Positions 43,938 to 53,173 are shown, counted from the stretch's first letter. The stretch is 64,000 nt of DNA from an uncultured Paracoccaceae bacterium (GCA_947495795.1 CANMAI010000009.1:1-64000), one strand, 5' to 3'. Translations and numbers: made by a program. Notes: generated by a model from the sequence alone, not told the origin.

Positions 43938-46030
43938 TCCGCAGCGATCCCCCGTGTTTCGCGTCGCCCGTGTAGGATAAGCGGCACGCATTTTGCTGGG
44001 TCGTCGTATATCGTTACACAATCAAGGCACTGGAAACATTCAGAATAGTCGACTTCTCCTGATTTTGCGATTGCCCCGTACTTGCATTTCACCTTGCAGA
44101 GCTGGCAGGGAGAGCCGCATTCTTCCCGTCGCTCTATCCAGGCCCTGCCGCGCAAAAGACCGCCAATCGCCATGACAGCGCCGAGAGGGCAAAGATAGCG
44201 GCAAAAGCCCTTGAAGAGCACCATCGACAGCAGAAGAAGGCCCGCTGCATAGGCCACATAGTACCACTCGCGGATGAAGAACGTTGTGATAGCCGTTTTG
44301 AAAGGCTCGACTTCGATCGCTTTGTCCAATCGGGCGGGGGCCGTGAAAAGAATGATAACAAGGGCTGCAAGTACCGCGTATTTCAGCCATTTGAGGCGAT
44401 TATCCCACGCTGTGGAAACTTCCACCTGCGGGATGTGCAGTTTCAGTGCGATGTGATGGGCGAATTCCTGCAAGGCTCCGAAAGGGCAGAGCCAGCCGCA
44501 GAAGAGCCCGCGGCCCCACAGGACAAAGCCGATGAGGGTGACGGCCCATATGGCAAGCGAGAAGGGATCGTAGAGGAGAAAGGCGTAGCTGCCGCCTTCG
44601 AAAGCGGTTCGAAGAACGCCGAGTGGGGTGACGATGGAAAGCTGGCCCTGGCCCCACCAACCTATGAAAACAAGGACGATGGCGAGGATACAGAGGCGGA
44701 TGGGGGTGAAATGCCGGTGCCCTGCGAGACGATTGAGGTTGGTGCCGAGGAGGAGGAGGAGAGCTGCAAGGAACGTACTGAGGATGATCAGATCCGTTGC
44801 GCGGTTGCGGAGGGCATCGATCCAAGGGGGTGTTGGTTTGATCACTTCGGGGCGGGTGAAGAAGCGCTCTGGCGTGGAATGCGTTGTTGCCAACGTCACT
44901 GATCCGATCTCTGGCTGGAAAACGCCATGTTCGCGTATCGCCTTGATATTAAGGGCCCATTCGGCTGTCGGGTCGAAGCCGAGGCGGCGGTCTGTGCGCA
45001 GGATCAGTGCTGCGCCATCCTGAATTGCGATGGGCAGATCCTCGCTGATCTCTACCTCCAAATCGGCATCCCGCAGCGCGATCGGGAAACCGCCTTGTTC
45101 TGCGCTGATCCAATCGGGGGCGGTGTTGCGGACGAATTCTTCGGAGACGAGGCCGTGGCGGGCGGTTTCTACGACTAGGATGGGCTCGTCGCTGGTGGAG
45201 ATGGTTAGGAATTCTTGTAGTTCGGCGTAGCTGTCTTCGGAGAGCACGGCGCGGGCGATGGATCTGGGGCCGAGATCGACGACCCAGAGGTCGAGATAGG
45301 TGCCTTCGGGATCGGCCTGTGCCTCCGCATCGTCGGTTTCCCAGAGTGTTCCAGCGAAGGCTGCGTCGATCTCCGCGTTGGAGACACGGGTGTTGGTGAT
45401 CAACCCCTCTTCGACCAAGTTATCCCACGTAAGCTCTTCTGAATACTCAGGATTTGGGAATGCGGGCGGGCCGGTTGAGACGCCATTCATCTTCTCTCGC
45501 GCGACTTTCAGGGTGGCGGCGAGCAGGCTTTCGTGGGCGATACGGACGGATGCTGTGGCCTTGGTGACACCGTCAAGATAGACGAGGGCACTGCCTTCTG
45601 AGCCGCTGCCGTAGGGGGTGCCGACGACGAGGCTGTCGGATATGGAATGGCCTCTATATTGCTCGAAAAACTTGTGGAAGGGGGCCTGGCCGAGACCGGA
45701 TACGAAGATGGGTTCGTTGTGCGAAATGAGTTGAACGTCGAGGAATCTTCCTTCTAAATCAAGGACTACCAGCATATTTATAGGTGCGCCGGAGAAGCCG
45801 GGGAGGGGGGCTATGGGTTCGGTTTCGAAGACGAAACCGGCTTCTGCGCCGCCGGAATTCAGCAATTGCCAGACGCCCTGATCGTTTACCGGCTCGCCGA
45901 GAGACATGGGCGGGACGATGAGGGGGGCCAGATCCTCGCGGCTGAGCGGTTCGGCATACAGCGGATTTGTGGCCAGAAACCAAAGGGTTACGAGCCTTAG
46001 CAGCACAAGAACATTCCGCAGCCACGCCAT
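43934..46030 (-). CDS. NosR/NirI-type membrane flavo-iron-sulfur protein
   Basis: 698 residues. Signal peptide (1-26), periplasmic FMN-binding domain with flavinylation-like motif VTKATAS (Thr159 the likely acceptor; consensus Gly replaced by Lys at 157), a middle periplasmic domain, and about six membrane helices after residue 420 with CGWLCPFGAL and CRYLCPLGAV (CxxxCP). A C-terminal cytoplasmic ferredoxin part follows with CGSPCQLCKVKC and CFQCLDC...C for two 4Fe-4S clusters. In denitrifiers NosR feeds electrons to nitrous oxide reductase; no nosZ, nosD or nosL occurs here. It is coupled to apbE. Confidence 0.9.
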   Translation of the reverse strand: MAWLRNVLVLLRLVTLWFLATNPLYAEPLSREDLAPLIVPPMSLGEPVNDQGVWQLLNSGGAEAGFVFETEPIAPLPGFSGAPINMLVVLDLEGRFLDVQLISHNEPIFVSGLGQAPFHKFFEQYRGHSISDSLVVGTPYGSGSEGSALVYLDGVTKATASVRIAHESLLAATLKVAREKMNGVSTGPPAFPNPEYSEELTWDNLVEEGLITNTRVSNAEIDAAFAGTLWETDDAEAQADPEGTYLDLWVVDLGPRSIARAVLSEDSYAELQEFLTISTSDEPILVVETARHGLVSEEFVRNTAPDWISAEQGGFPIALRDADLEVEISEDLPIAIQDGAALILRTDRRLGFDPTAEWALNIKAIREHGVFQPEIGSVTLATTHSTPERFFTRPEVIKPTPPWIDALRNRATDLIILSTFLAALLLLLGTNLNRLAGHRHFTPIRLCILAIVLVFIGWWGQGQLSIVTPLGVLRTAFEGGSYAFLLYDPFSLAIWAVTLIGFVLWGRGLFCGWLCPFGALQEFAHHIALKLHIPQVEVSTAWDNRLKWLKYAVLAALVIILFTAPARLDKAIEVEPFKTAITTFFIREWYYVAYAAGLLLLSMVLFKGFCRYLCPLGAVMAIGGLLRGRAWIERREECGSPCQLCKVKCKYGAIAKSGEVDYSECFQCLDCVTIYDDPAKCVPLILHGRRETRGIAAE

Positions 46031-46283
46031 GGCGGACAGACTATTGGGTGGCCTTTTGGTGCCCTATGCGACTTAGGTCTAAGACCGCGGGAACCACCTG
46101 TTTCCAAAGGCTGGATTTGGTACCGTTTTTGGTATGGGTTTGGTAATGCAAAATTTCGCGAAACGGGGTGTTTGGGGTAAGCGTTTCCCGTATCGCGGCC
46201 AGACAGACGGAAATTGCCGACGAGAGGTAATGGATTTCATGACCTCATCATGAAACGGAGGGTGGCTGGCAGGTCGTGCTGAG

Positions 46284-46314
46284 AGCGAAGGTAAGCGTTT
46301 TCATTACCTGCGCT
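46284..46314. promoter_or_regulatory. 11-bp inverted repeat upstream of the toxin-antitoxin genes
   Basis: AGCGAAGGTAA (46284-46294) and TTACCTGCGCT (46304-46314) are inverse copies with one mismatch and a 9-nt centre. It lies just upstream of the -35-like element of tacA. Possible operator for the TacA antitoxin or a transcribed hairpin of the divergent gene. Confidence 0.4.
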
Positions 46315-46345
46315 GATATCCGTAAAATGCACAGAGCCTGGAATC

Positions 46346-46374
46346 TTGATTTGTGGGCACGATGTTGCTACATT
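46346..46374 (+). promoter_or_regulatory. Probable sigma-70 promoter of tacA-tacT
   Basis: TTGATT (46346-46351) and TACATT (46369-46374) are 17 nt apart and resemble -35 and -10 elements. Transcription would begin near 46381, about 30 nt before the antitoxin start. Confidence 0.42.
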
Positions 46375-46409
46375 TTTGTCAGAGAGAATGTGGAACAGGA
46401 GGTGATGAT

Positions 46410-46718
46410 ATGTTGAACTTGAAGCCTGCGCCCGAGAATCGTGCGCCGAACGATGACATACTTCGGACGCGCCTGCCGGGAGCTCTGAAGGAACAGGTGG
46501 ATGCGGCGGCGACTGTCTTGGGGGTCGATACGTCTGCGTTCGTGCGCCGCGTGATTGCGCGTGAGGCTGAAGAGGTGCTCGCGGCACAGACGCGCTTCGA
46601 GATGACACCTGCCGACGCTGAGGCGCTTGCCGCCGCCCTTGATGCCCCGCCGGAGCCGACGCCTGCTGCCCTGCGCGCCGCCGAAAGGTATCGTGCCCGG
46701 GTGGTGCATGCCGACTGA
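46410..46718 (+). CDS. tacA: TacA-type (DUF1778) antitoxin
   Basis: 102 residues. The N-terminal part (LRTRLPGALKEQVDAAATVL, then FVRRVIAREAEEVL) has the ribbon-helix-helix DNA-binding pattern of DUF1778 antitoxins; the C-terminal tail (ALAAALDAPPEPTPAALRAA) is the toxin-neutralising segment with the PPxP motif. A strong AGGAGG (46398-46403) lies 6 nt before the ATG at 46410. It overlaps the toxin gene by 11 nt. Antitoxins of this type repress their own promoter. Confidence 0.9.
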   Translation: MLNLKPAPENRAPNDDILRTRLPGALKEQVDAAATVLGVDTSAFVRRVIAREAEEVLAAQTRFEMTPADAEALAAALDAPPEPTPAALRAAERYRARVVHAD

Positions 46719-47265
46719 GGCTGGTGAGGACGACGCAGGCCCAATCGAGATACGAGCGTTTGACCCGGCGCGGCACAACCGCGCCGGGTTTGACTGCGGC
46801 GTGCCGAGGCTGAACAACTTTATACAGCGCTCTGCGAAAAAGCAGCAGAAGGGCGATCTGGTGCGCGTGTATGTGGCGGTTGAGCCGGGTGGATCAGACG
46901 TTCTGGGCTATCATTCGATAAATACCTACAGCCTTGGTGCGGAAGATCTTGGGCCCCTGAAGCCGAAGGCGACACCGCCGCATGGCAGCCTGCCCGCAGT
47001 TTATCTTTCGATGATCGCGGTGGATGCCGGGCAACAGGGGCGGGGGCTCGGGAGCATTCTTCTGGCCCATGCGATGCAGAAGGCGCTGCGCGTGGCAGAC
47101 CTCGTGGGCGCCTATGCGATGGTGCTGGATGTGATGAACGACGATGGGGACGCGGCGGCGGCTGAACGGGTGGCGTGGTACCGGAAGCACGGTTTTGAGA
47201 GCTTCCCGAGTGCGGAGTTGAAGATGTTTATTCCGGTTCAGACGATACGACGGATATATGGTTAG
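46708..47265 (+). CDS. tacT: GNAT-type toxin (TacT-like)
   Basis: 185 residues. IEIRAFDPARHNRAGFDCGV and LNNFIQRSAKKQQKG at the N-terminus, acetyl-CoA motif VDAGQQGRGLGSILLAHAM, and WYRKHGFESFP with the catalytic Tyr match TacT/AtaT toxins, which acetylate the amino group of charged tRNAs and block translation. The start at 46708 lies inside the antitoxin gene (11-nt overlap), the usual arrangement of such pairs. All motifs are intact. Confidence 0.9.
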   Translation: MPTEAGEDDAGPIEIRAFDPARHNRAGFDCGVPRLNNFIQRSAKKQQKGDLVRVYVAVEPGGSDVLGYHSINTYSLGAEDLGPLKPKATPPHGSLPAVYLSMIAVDAGQQGRGLGSILLAHAMQKALRVADLVGAYAMVLDVMNDDGDAAAAERVAWYRKHGFESFPSAELKMFIPVQTIRRIYG

Positions 47266-47443
47266 AGCGGGAAGGCCGGACAGTTTTTTTGGGAGAGCGT
47301 CCTCCAGCGCCTGACAGACTAAAAGCAGATGGCATTGCGCACTGGATTGCTGCACTGCAACGGCCCCTGCTTTTGCTCAGGTTCTAGCAGTCGTTGCCGT
47401 GATCATAGTACATGGAACAAATGATGGGTAGGTTGTTGCCGTT

Positions 47444-48349
47444 TTAAGGAATACTGGCTCTCTCTGGATGCGCGGCATCCCACCCTATGAGACCTTGGAG
47501 ACCCAGCACGGGAGGTAATCCGCAGTCCCCCTCCTTTTCAATGCGCTCCCATTCATCCCATACTTTGTCTGGATCCAGAACACCGGTTTCAAATGCATTT
47601 GTGATGACGCCTCCTCCAATCTCATCTTTAAAGCCAGAGATTTTCGTAATTGGCATCATTCCATAGAATAAATTTCGGCGAACCGTGAGGCTAACCCAAA
47701 GATCAACAGGGATGTTCATTCCATATCCGTTATCCATGTGGGGAGTATCGCCAAATATCTGTAGCTTCTCATGGACCCCCGGCTGTGAAGGTAGTTCACC
47801 CATGTTCCAACGTCGCATAGCAATATCAATCATCGTACCCTGAGGTTCCCCAGTTGCATCTGTGACGGGATTCACGGACTGGAAGTCGTATGGCATCTGG
47901 AACGGCAACGGTACTGACACAGAGAGACCAAAACTCATCGCTGCATCTCTAAAATCGCAGATTGCTGGTATCGCCGGATTTATGGTCCACTTGTGGAGAT
48001 CAGTATCGAAGGGACTATACAAAGCGATTTGCAATCCCTCCGCTCTCGTTTTGGCAGTTTCAGAAAAGCCGGAAGGGCAAACCAACACACCTTTTTGTGC
48101 TCCTACGTCATCCAGAAGCCCACTAAATTCTTCGACCGATTTTACATCGGCGGGCTTTTTGTAGTCCTTACAATCGATGACAATTTGAATTTCATACTGT
48201 CCGATTCTGTCTTTGACCAAGACGTCAATCTGACGCTTCCTTCCAGATTTCCTGCCCGGAAGATACTGGTTGTGTAGAACCTCCGCGGTTGGTGCCAATT
48301 CCTTTTGGATCTTAGCTACCAACAGCTCCAAATCTTTGAAATCAGACAA
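47444..48349 (-). CDS. Solitary Mrr-like restriction endonuclease
   Basis: 301 residues. The N-terminal third is a PD-(D/E)xK nuclease domain of the Mrr type: RKRQIDVLVKD (Asp42), IVIDCKDYKKP (Asp59, Lys61) and FSGLLDDVGAQKGVLVCPSG. The C-terminal part is unrecognised. The TTG at 48349 is preferred since GGAGG lies 8 nt upstream; a longer frame also begins at TTG (48364). No methyltransferase or specificity gene is adjacent, as expected for Mrr enzymes that cut modified DNA. The gene and its flanks are visibly more AT-rich than the neighbours, which suggests transfer. Confidence 0.83.
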   Translation of the reverse strand: MSDFKDLELLVAKIQKELAPTAEVLHNQYLPGRKSGRKRQIDVLVKDRIGQYEIQIVIDCKDYKKPADVKSVEEFSGLLDDVGAQKGVLVCPSGFSETAKTRAEGLQIALYSPFDTDLHKWTINPAIPAICDFRDAAMSFGLSVSVPLPFQMPYDFQSVNPVTDATGEPQGTMIDIAMRRWNMGELPSQPGVHEKLQIFGDTPHMDNGYGMNIPVDLWVSLTVRRNLFYGMMPITKISGFKDEIGGGVITNAFETGVLDPDKVWDEWERIEKEGDCGLPPVLGLQGLIGWDAAHPERASIP

Positions 48350-48410
48350 ACAAAACACCTCCAACTTCGCTCAATTCATAGCGCTACAATGAGGTCGAAA
48401 GCTAGACAGG

Positions 48411-48439
48411 AAAAACGCATAAGGATTTATGCGTGTTTT
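48411..48439 (-). terminator. Terminator downstream of ptsP
   Basis: A perfect 8-bp stem ACGCATAA/TTATGCGT (48415-48422 with 48427-48434) is flanked by AAAAA on the left and TTTT on the right. Read leftward it ends in five T. It lies 107 nt after the ptsP stop and shields the restriction gene from readthrough. Confidence 0.7.
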
Positions 48440-48545
48440 ACAGTTTGGCGTATTGGCTTTTATTTGCTGCTCCGAATGGTCGCAAGTCGACGTCAGTTGA
48501 CGCGTGGACCTCATTTAGTCAGGTTTGACTCTGCCCCGCCTAAAC

Positions 48546-50807
48546 CTACCCAATCCCCTCCCGGTCGAGCCAAGCCATCAGGTCTGCGCGGACGGATTGG
48601 GCTCCGGATTTTCTGGCGGTGTCGATCACTGCTTTGGCTTCCCCCAAATTCACGCTGCGGAGAATGCGTTTTACCGGGCCGATGGAGGCGCCGCGCATGG
48701 AGAGGATGCGGAGGCCCATGGTGGCGAAGGCCAGCGCCTCTACCGGGCGGCCGGCGTCTTCTCCGCAGAAGCTGACCGGGGTGTTGTGCGCGTCGCAGCG
48801 GGCGGCGATCTGTTCGATGAAGGTGAGGAAGCTGACATTGAGTGTGTCGTAGCGGCGGCGGACCCGCTCGTTCTCGCGGTCTGCGGCGAAGAAGAACTGC
48901 TTGAGGTCGTTCCCGCCGATGGAGATGAAATCGGCCATCTCGAAGAACTGATCGGGCGCGAAGGCGAGGCTGGGGGTTTCCAGCATGGCACCGATCTGGA
49001 GATCGGAGGGCGTGGCGTGGCCGAGCTTGGCCTCGCGCTCCACCTCCCGGAGCAGGTGATCGCGGGCTTCGCGGAACTCATCGAACTGGGCGACGAAGGG
49101 GAACATGACGCGGAGGGGGCGGCCATTGGCGGCGCGGAGCATGGCCTGCAATTGCATGCGCATCACTCCCTTGCGGTCCAGCCCAACTCGGATGGCGCGC
49201 CAGCCGAGGGCCGGGTTCGGCTCCGGATCGCGCTTCATGTAGGGCAGCACCTTGTCCGAGCCGATATCGAGCGTGCGAAAGGTGACGGGTTTATCGCCCG
49301 CTGAGGAGAGGATCTTGGAATAGAGGGCCGCAAGCTCGCTGCGCTTGGGTACGGTGCGGCGGACGAGGAATTGCAGCTCCGTGCGGTAGAGGCCGACACC
49401 TTCCGCGCCCGATGGGCCGAGGCTTGGGAGATCGGCCATGAGGCCTGCGTTCATGTGGAGGGTGAGGCGTGTGCCATCCAGGGTTTCCGCCGGTTTGTCG
49501 CGGATGGCGACGTATTCTTCCAGCGCCTGGGTTGCCATGTCTATCTTGGCGCGGAAGGCTTCGGCCACGTTTTCTTCGGGGCGGAGGTGGATGAGGCCCT
49601 GATCGCCATCGACAAGGATTGGGTCGCCATCCACGGCTTCGCGGGTGATACGGTCTGCCTGGATGATCAGCGGGATGGCGAGGGCGCGGGCGACAATGGC
49701 GGCGTGGGAGCCGACGGAGCCTTCCTCCAGCACCACGCCCTTGAGGGAGCGGCCATAGTCCAGCAACTCTCCCGGGCCGATATTGCGAGCAATGAGGATC
49801 GGGTTTTCGGGGAGGTTGCCGTTGGTCGCTGCCGCGCCGGTGAGACGGCGCATCAGGCGGTTGGAGAGATCATCAAGATCGTGGAGGCGTTCGCGCAGGT
49901 AGGGATCCACAACCCGGGACATGCGGGCACGGGTTTCCGATTGCTCGCGGTCCACGGCCACTTCGGCGGCGAGGCCTGCTTCGATGCTGGCCTCCATCCG
50001 GCGGACCCAGCCCTTGTCATGCGCGAACATGCGCCATGCGTTCAGCACCTCGCGGTGTTCGCCACCATCGGCGAGGTAATCGGCCTCCAGCATCTCGTCG
50101 ATCTCGACGCGGAGGCCGCGCAGAGCTTCGTGAAGGCGTGCGCGCTCTGCCGCCGGATCGTCGGCCACCGGGTTTTCGATGGCGACATGGGGGTCGTGCA
50201 GGAGAACGGTGCCTTCGGCCACGCCCTCCTGCCCGATGATGCCTTTGGTGAAGTAGGGGAGGGCGTGCGGTCTCGGGATATCCGTTTCCGACGGGCCGGT
50301 GAAGATGCCCGACTCTGCCATCTCGGCGATGACCATGGCGACGACTTCGAGGCCATGCACCTCATCCTCGGTATATTCACGGGGTTGGCGGTTCTGGATA
50401 ACGAGTACGCCCAGAACTTCGCCAAGGCGCTGGATGGGCACGCCGAGGAAGCTGGCGAAGATCTCCTCTCCGGTTTCCGGGAAATACTGGTAGCCGCGTG
50501 CGCGCTGGGCATCCTTGGTCTTGATCGGCTCTGCCCGGTAGGCGATGCGGCCCACCAGCCCTTCGCGCACGCGCATCCGGGTGGAATGCACGGCCTCAGG
50601 GTTGAGCCCGGTGGTGGCTGAAAGCTCCAGTTCCTCGCCCCGGCGGAGATAGATGGAGCAGACTTCGGCCACGAGGCTTTCGGCCACGAGGCCTGTGATC
50701 CTGTCGAGCCGCTTCTGGCCCGCATCCGTTCCCGTGCCGGGCTCCGCCAGAGCGGACTGAAGCCTTTTGAGAAGGACGCGGCTTTCCACCGCGCGGGTGT
50801 GGGGCAT
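48546..50807 (-). CDS. ptsP: Phosphoenolpyruvate-protein phosphotransferase PtsP (EI-Ntr)
   Basis: 753 residues. An N-terminal GAF domain (about 20-165; EVCSIYLRRGEELELSAT, GVLVIQNRQPREYTEDE) senses metabolites. Then come the EI phospho-His domain with GSHAAIVARALAIPLI and the PEP-binding barrel (GVGLYRTELQFLVR, MLETPSLAF, SIGGNDLKQFFFAADREN). It starts the nitrogen phosphotransfer relay to NPr and EIIA-Ntr. The ATG at 50807 gives the family length; the frame is open 43 codons further and would run into lysC. Located 100 nt after lysC on the same strand. Confidence 0.95.
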   Translation of the reverse strand: MPHTRAVESRVLLKRLQSALAEPGTGTDAGQKRLDRITGLVAESLVAEVCSIYLRRGEELELSATTGLNPEAVHSTRMRVREGLVGRIAYRAEPIKTKDAQRARGYQYFPETGEEIFASFLGVPIQRLGEVLGVLVIQNRQPREYTEDEVHGLEVVAMVIAEMAESGIFTGPSETDIPRPHALPYFTKGIIGQEGVAEGTVLLHDPHVAIENPVADDPAAERARLHEALRGLRVEIDEMLEADYLADGGEHREVLNAWRMFAHDKGWVRRMEASIEAGLAAEVAVDREQSETRARMSRVVDPYLRERLHDLDDLSNRLMRRLTGAAATNGNLPENPILIARNIGPGELLDYGRSLKGVVLEEGSVGSHAAIVARALAIPLIIQADRITREAVDGDPILVDGDQGLIHLRPEENVAEAFRAKIDMATQALEEYVAIRDKPAETLDGTRLTLHMNAGLMADLPSLGPSGAEGVGLYRTELQFLVRRTVPKRSELAALYSKILSSAGDKPVTFRTLDIGSDKVLPYMKRDPEPNPALGWRAIRVGLDRKGVMRMQLQAMLRAANGRPLRVMFPFVAQFDEFREARDHLLREVEREAKLGHATPSDLQIGAMLETPSLAFAPDQFFEMADFISIGGNDLKQFFFAADRENERVRRRYDTLNVSFLTFIEQIAARCDAHNTPVSFCGEDAGRPVEALAFATMGLRILSMRGASIGPVKRILRSVNLGEAKAVIDTARKSGAQSVRADLMAWLDREGIG

Positions 50808-50907
50808 CAGATCACTTTGCCTTTGTATCGAAACGCGGGGTGCTGCCCTTCCCCGAAGCCGAACGCGGTTTGCAACGCCGGATTTGCTTGTGGAAAAGCA
50901 AAGCGCA

Positions 50908-52137
50908 TTACCCCGCGCGCTCCAGCGCGAAGGCATCGTGGAGGGATTGAACGGCCAGTTCCAGATATTTGCGGTCGATCAGGACGGAGACCTTGATTTC
51001 CGATGTGGTGATAACCTTGATGTTCACCCCCTCATCGGCCAGTGCCTTGAACATCTGCTGTGCGACGCCTGCGTGGGAGCGCATGCCGATGCCGACGATG
51101 GAGACCTTTGCAACATTTTCATCCGCGTCGAGCGCGTGATAGTTGATCGAACCCGCGGACTTGGCATCTTCCATCGCCTTGCTGGCGCGCGCCACCTGAT
51201 TGATGGGGCAGGAAAAGGTCATGTCCGTGCGGCCCTCTTCCGAGATGTTCTGCACGATCATATCCACGTTCACGCCCGCCTCGGCCAGGGGGCCGAATAT
51301 GGCGGCAGCGATACCGGGCCTGTCCGCCACGGAGATCAGTGTCATTTTGGCCTCATCACGCTGGAAGGCGACCCCGGAGACAACGTTTGATTCCATGATT
51401 TCTTCCTCGTCACAGACCAGTGTGCCTGGCTTGTCTTCAAAACTGGACAGCACCTGAAGGCGCACCTTGTAGCGCATTGCAAGCTCAACCGAGCGGGTTT
51501 GCAAGACTTTTGCGCCCAATGAGGCCAGTTCCAGCATCTCTTCATAGGCGATCTTGTCTAGTTTGCGTGCTTTTGCGGCAACGCGGGGATCGGTTGTATA
51601 GATGCCGTCCACATCGGTGTAGATGTCGCACCGTTCCGCCCCGAAGGCGGCCGCGAAGGCAACGGCCGTGGTATCGGAGCCGCCCCTGCCGAGGGTGGTG
51701 ATGCGGTTTTCGGGGGACAGGCCCTGAAAGCCCGCCACGACGGCAACCTGCATCTCTCCTTCGAACTTGGAGGCGAGATTCTCTGTACCGATTTCCTCTA
51801 TCCGGGCGGCGCCATGGGCGGATGTCGTGTGCACCGGCACCTGCCAGCCTTGCCAGCTGCGCGCATCAATCCCCATTTGCTGGAGGCGGAGAGACATGAG
51901 GCCCGCGGTGACGTTCTCGCCGGAAGAGACGACCGCATCGTACTCGCGGGCGTCATATAGGTGCGATGTATCATTGACCCAGCCCACCAGCTCGTTCGTC
52001 TTGCCGGACATGGCAGAGACGATGACGATGACATCATAGCCGCGATCGACCTCGCGTTTCACGAGGCCTGCCGTGTGCTCGATGCGCGCGAGATCTGCGA
52101 CGGAGGTGCCGCCGAATTTCATCACCAGGCGTGGCAT
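50908..52137 (-). CDS. lysC: Aspartate kinase
   Basis: 409 residues; first step of the lysine, threonine and methionine pathway. N-terminus VMKFGGTSVADL, kinase core TTLGRGGSDTTAVAFAAAFG, and two C-terminal ACT domains (ISVADRPGIAAAIFGPLAEA and VSIVGIGMRSHAGVAQQMF) that bind lysine and threonine for feedback control. Monofunctional form of usual length. Followed by ptsP, a conserved pair in this order of bacteria. Confidence 0.97.
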   Translation of the reverse strand: MPRLVMKFGGTSVADLARIEHTAGLVKREVDRGYDVIVIVSAMSGKTNELVGWVNDTSHLYDAREYDAVVSSGENVTAGLMSLRLQQMGIDARSWQGWQVPVHTTSAHGAARIEEIGTENLASKFEGEMQVAVVAGFQGLSPENRITTLGRGGSDTTAVAFAAAFGAERCDIYTDVDGIYTTDPRVAAKARKLDKIAYEEMLELASLGAKVLQTRSVELAMRYKVRLQVLSSFEDKPGTLVCDEEEIMESNVVSGVAFQRDEAKMTLISVADRPGIAAAIFGPLAEAGVNVDMIVQNISEEGRTDMTFSCPINQVARASKAMEDAKSAGSINYHALDADENVAKVSIVGIGMRSHAGVAQQMFKALADEGVNIKVITTSEIKVSVLIDRKYLELAVQSLHDAFALERAG

Positions 52138-52257
52138 GGGAAGGGCCCTTCAGGAGTGGCAAGCAGTTGTGCATGCGTCTCTTAGCCAAGCTGGTCTCGG
52201 GCTGCAAGATGGCGGCGCAGGCAGGTTGGAAACCGGCCCTTGCCCGCGCCCTCCCCG

Positions 52258-52935
52258 TTACGCCGTTTTGCGCACCTCAACCACGGTGGGCTGAGGCTCT
52301 TCCAGAAGCGCTGCGACGCCCTCGTGTTGCGCAAATATGTTCAGGCAACCGGGCAGGGTTTGGCCGCCATCCGCATGGAACATGTGCATTCTGGAGTCTT
52401 GCGGGTGGAGATTTATCCTGTCGTAGAGGGACAGGTTGCGCGCATGGAACACGTCGCCACGGCTGCGCTTCGGGAAGAAGAGATGAACGGATCCGGCGTA
52501 GGTGTTCTGCTTGAGAACATGCGCTGCATCCCGCTTCTCATCGACCGGTTCGAGGCTATGCAGGTCGGGTACGATGCGCTTGCCGCGGGGATCCAAAAAT
52601 GTCGCGGCGGAATCGAATGCGGTGATCGGGCTCATCAACAGGCAATGCGAGAATTGAGTCTCTGCGGCCTGACGAAGAGCCATGTATCCTCCTCCTGATG
52701 CGCCGATGGTGATGTTCAGCTCCGCTTCAGCCGCCAGAGTGCTGACATGGGTGGAGAGGGCCTCCATATTATCGAAGGCGTCTCCACCATCAAGGAACAG
52801 TCGCTGCCCAAGATCCTTGAAAATATGCGCTGTGATGCCTTTGCTGTTGAACAGACTTACCAGCCGCGCGGCGTTGTATCCGAGAACACCACCGCGAAAG
52901 TCTGTGAAGATGAATATCTGTGCTTGGCTGCTCAT
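52258..52935 (-). CDS. Possible alpha/beta-hydrolase-fold protein
   Basis: 225 residues, cytoplasmic, no signal. TIGASGGGYMALRQA resembles a nucleophile elbow (G-x-S-G-G) after a beta strand, and HMFHADGGQTLPG near the C-terminus could carry the catalytic His. No closer family is recognised. It is upstream of lysC on the same strand with a 120-nt gap. The 238 nt between this gene's start and the next gene show nothing recognisable. Confidence 0.65.
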   Translation of the reverse strand: MSSQAQIFIFTDFRGGVLGYNAARLVSLFNSKGITAHIFKDLGQRLFLDGGDAFDNMEALSTHVSTLAAEAELNITIGASGGGYMALRQAAETQFSHCLLMSPITAFDSAATFLDPRGKRIVPDLHSLEPVDEKRDAAHVLKQNTYAGSVHLFFPKRSRGDVFHARNLSLYDRINLHPQDSRMHMFHADGGQTLPGCLNIFAQHEGVAALLEEPQPTVVEVRKTA

Positions 52936-53173
52936 TTTAGTTCCCTTTTAAGCGCGTAAATGGTGATACGTTGTTTTGCTGGGCTACGCAGGGTCCATCC
53001 CGCCGTATCCCGAAAGGGTTACGTGCCAAGCGCCGGGATTATTTGCTGGCTGGCGAAAATTTTCTGTATCTTCTGACACAAATCCGTCTCTGATCGCCGG
53101 GCGGGCAGGGCCTTTGGCGGCTGCAGCCGAAAATCGCAGATTTCATGTCGCTGAAATGAAAGCGCTGGCCGGA

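Larger units (their letters stand above)
46031..46409. other. 379-nt intergenic region between the NosR-like and toxin-antitoxin genes
   Basis: The region is non-coding and holds divergent promoters. Visible are the palindrome TTTCGCGAAA (46154-46163), a TTTCATGA/TCATGAAA repeat (46235-46255), an 11-bp inverted repeat (46284-46314) and a promoter-like pair before tacA. Nothing else was recognised in it. Confidence 0.5.

Noticed and set aside
46235-46255. TTTCATGA/TCATGAAA repeat as the toxin-antitoxin operator
   Set aside because: It is about 110 nt upstream of the likely promoter; the repeat at 46284-46314 is better placed. It is only noted within the intergenic region.
49371-50621. A 416-codon open frame on the plus strand
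   Set aside because: It lies wholly antisense to ptsP, has unlikely composition for a protein and no ribosome site; ptsP has full family motifs.
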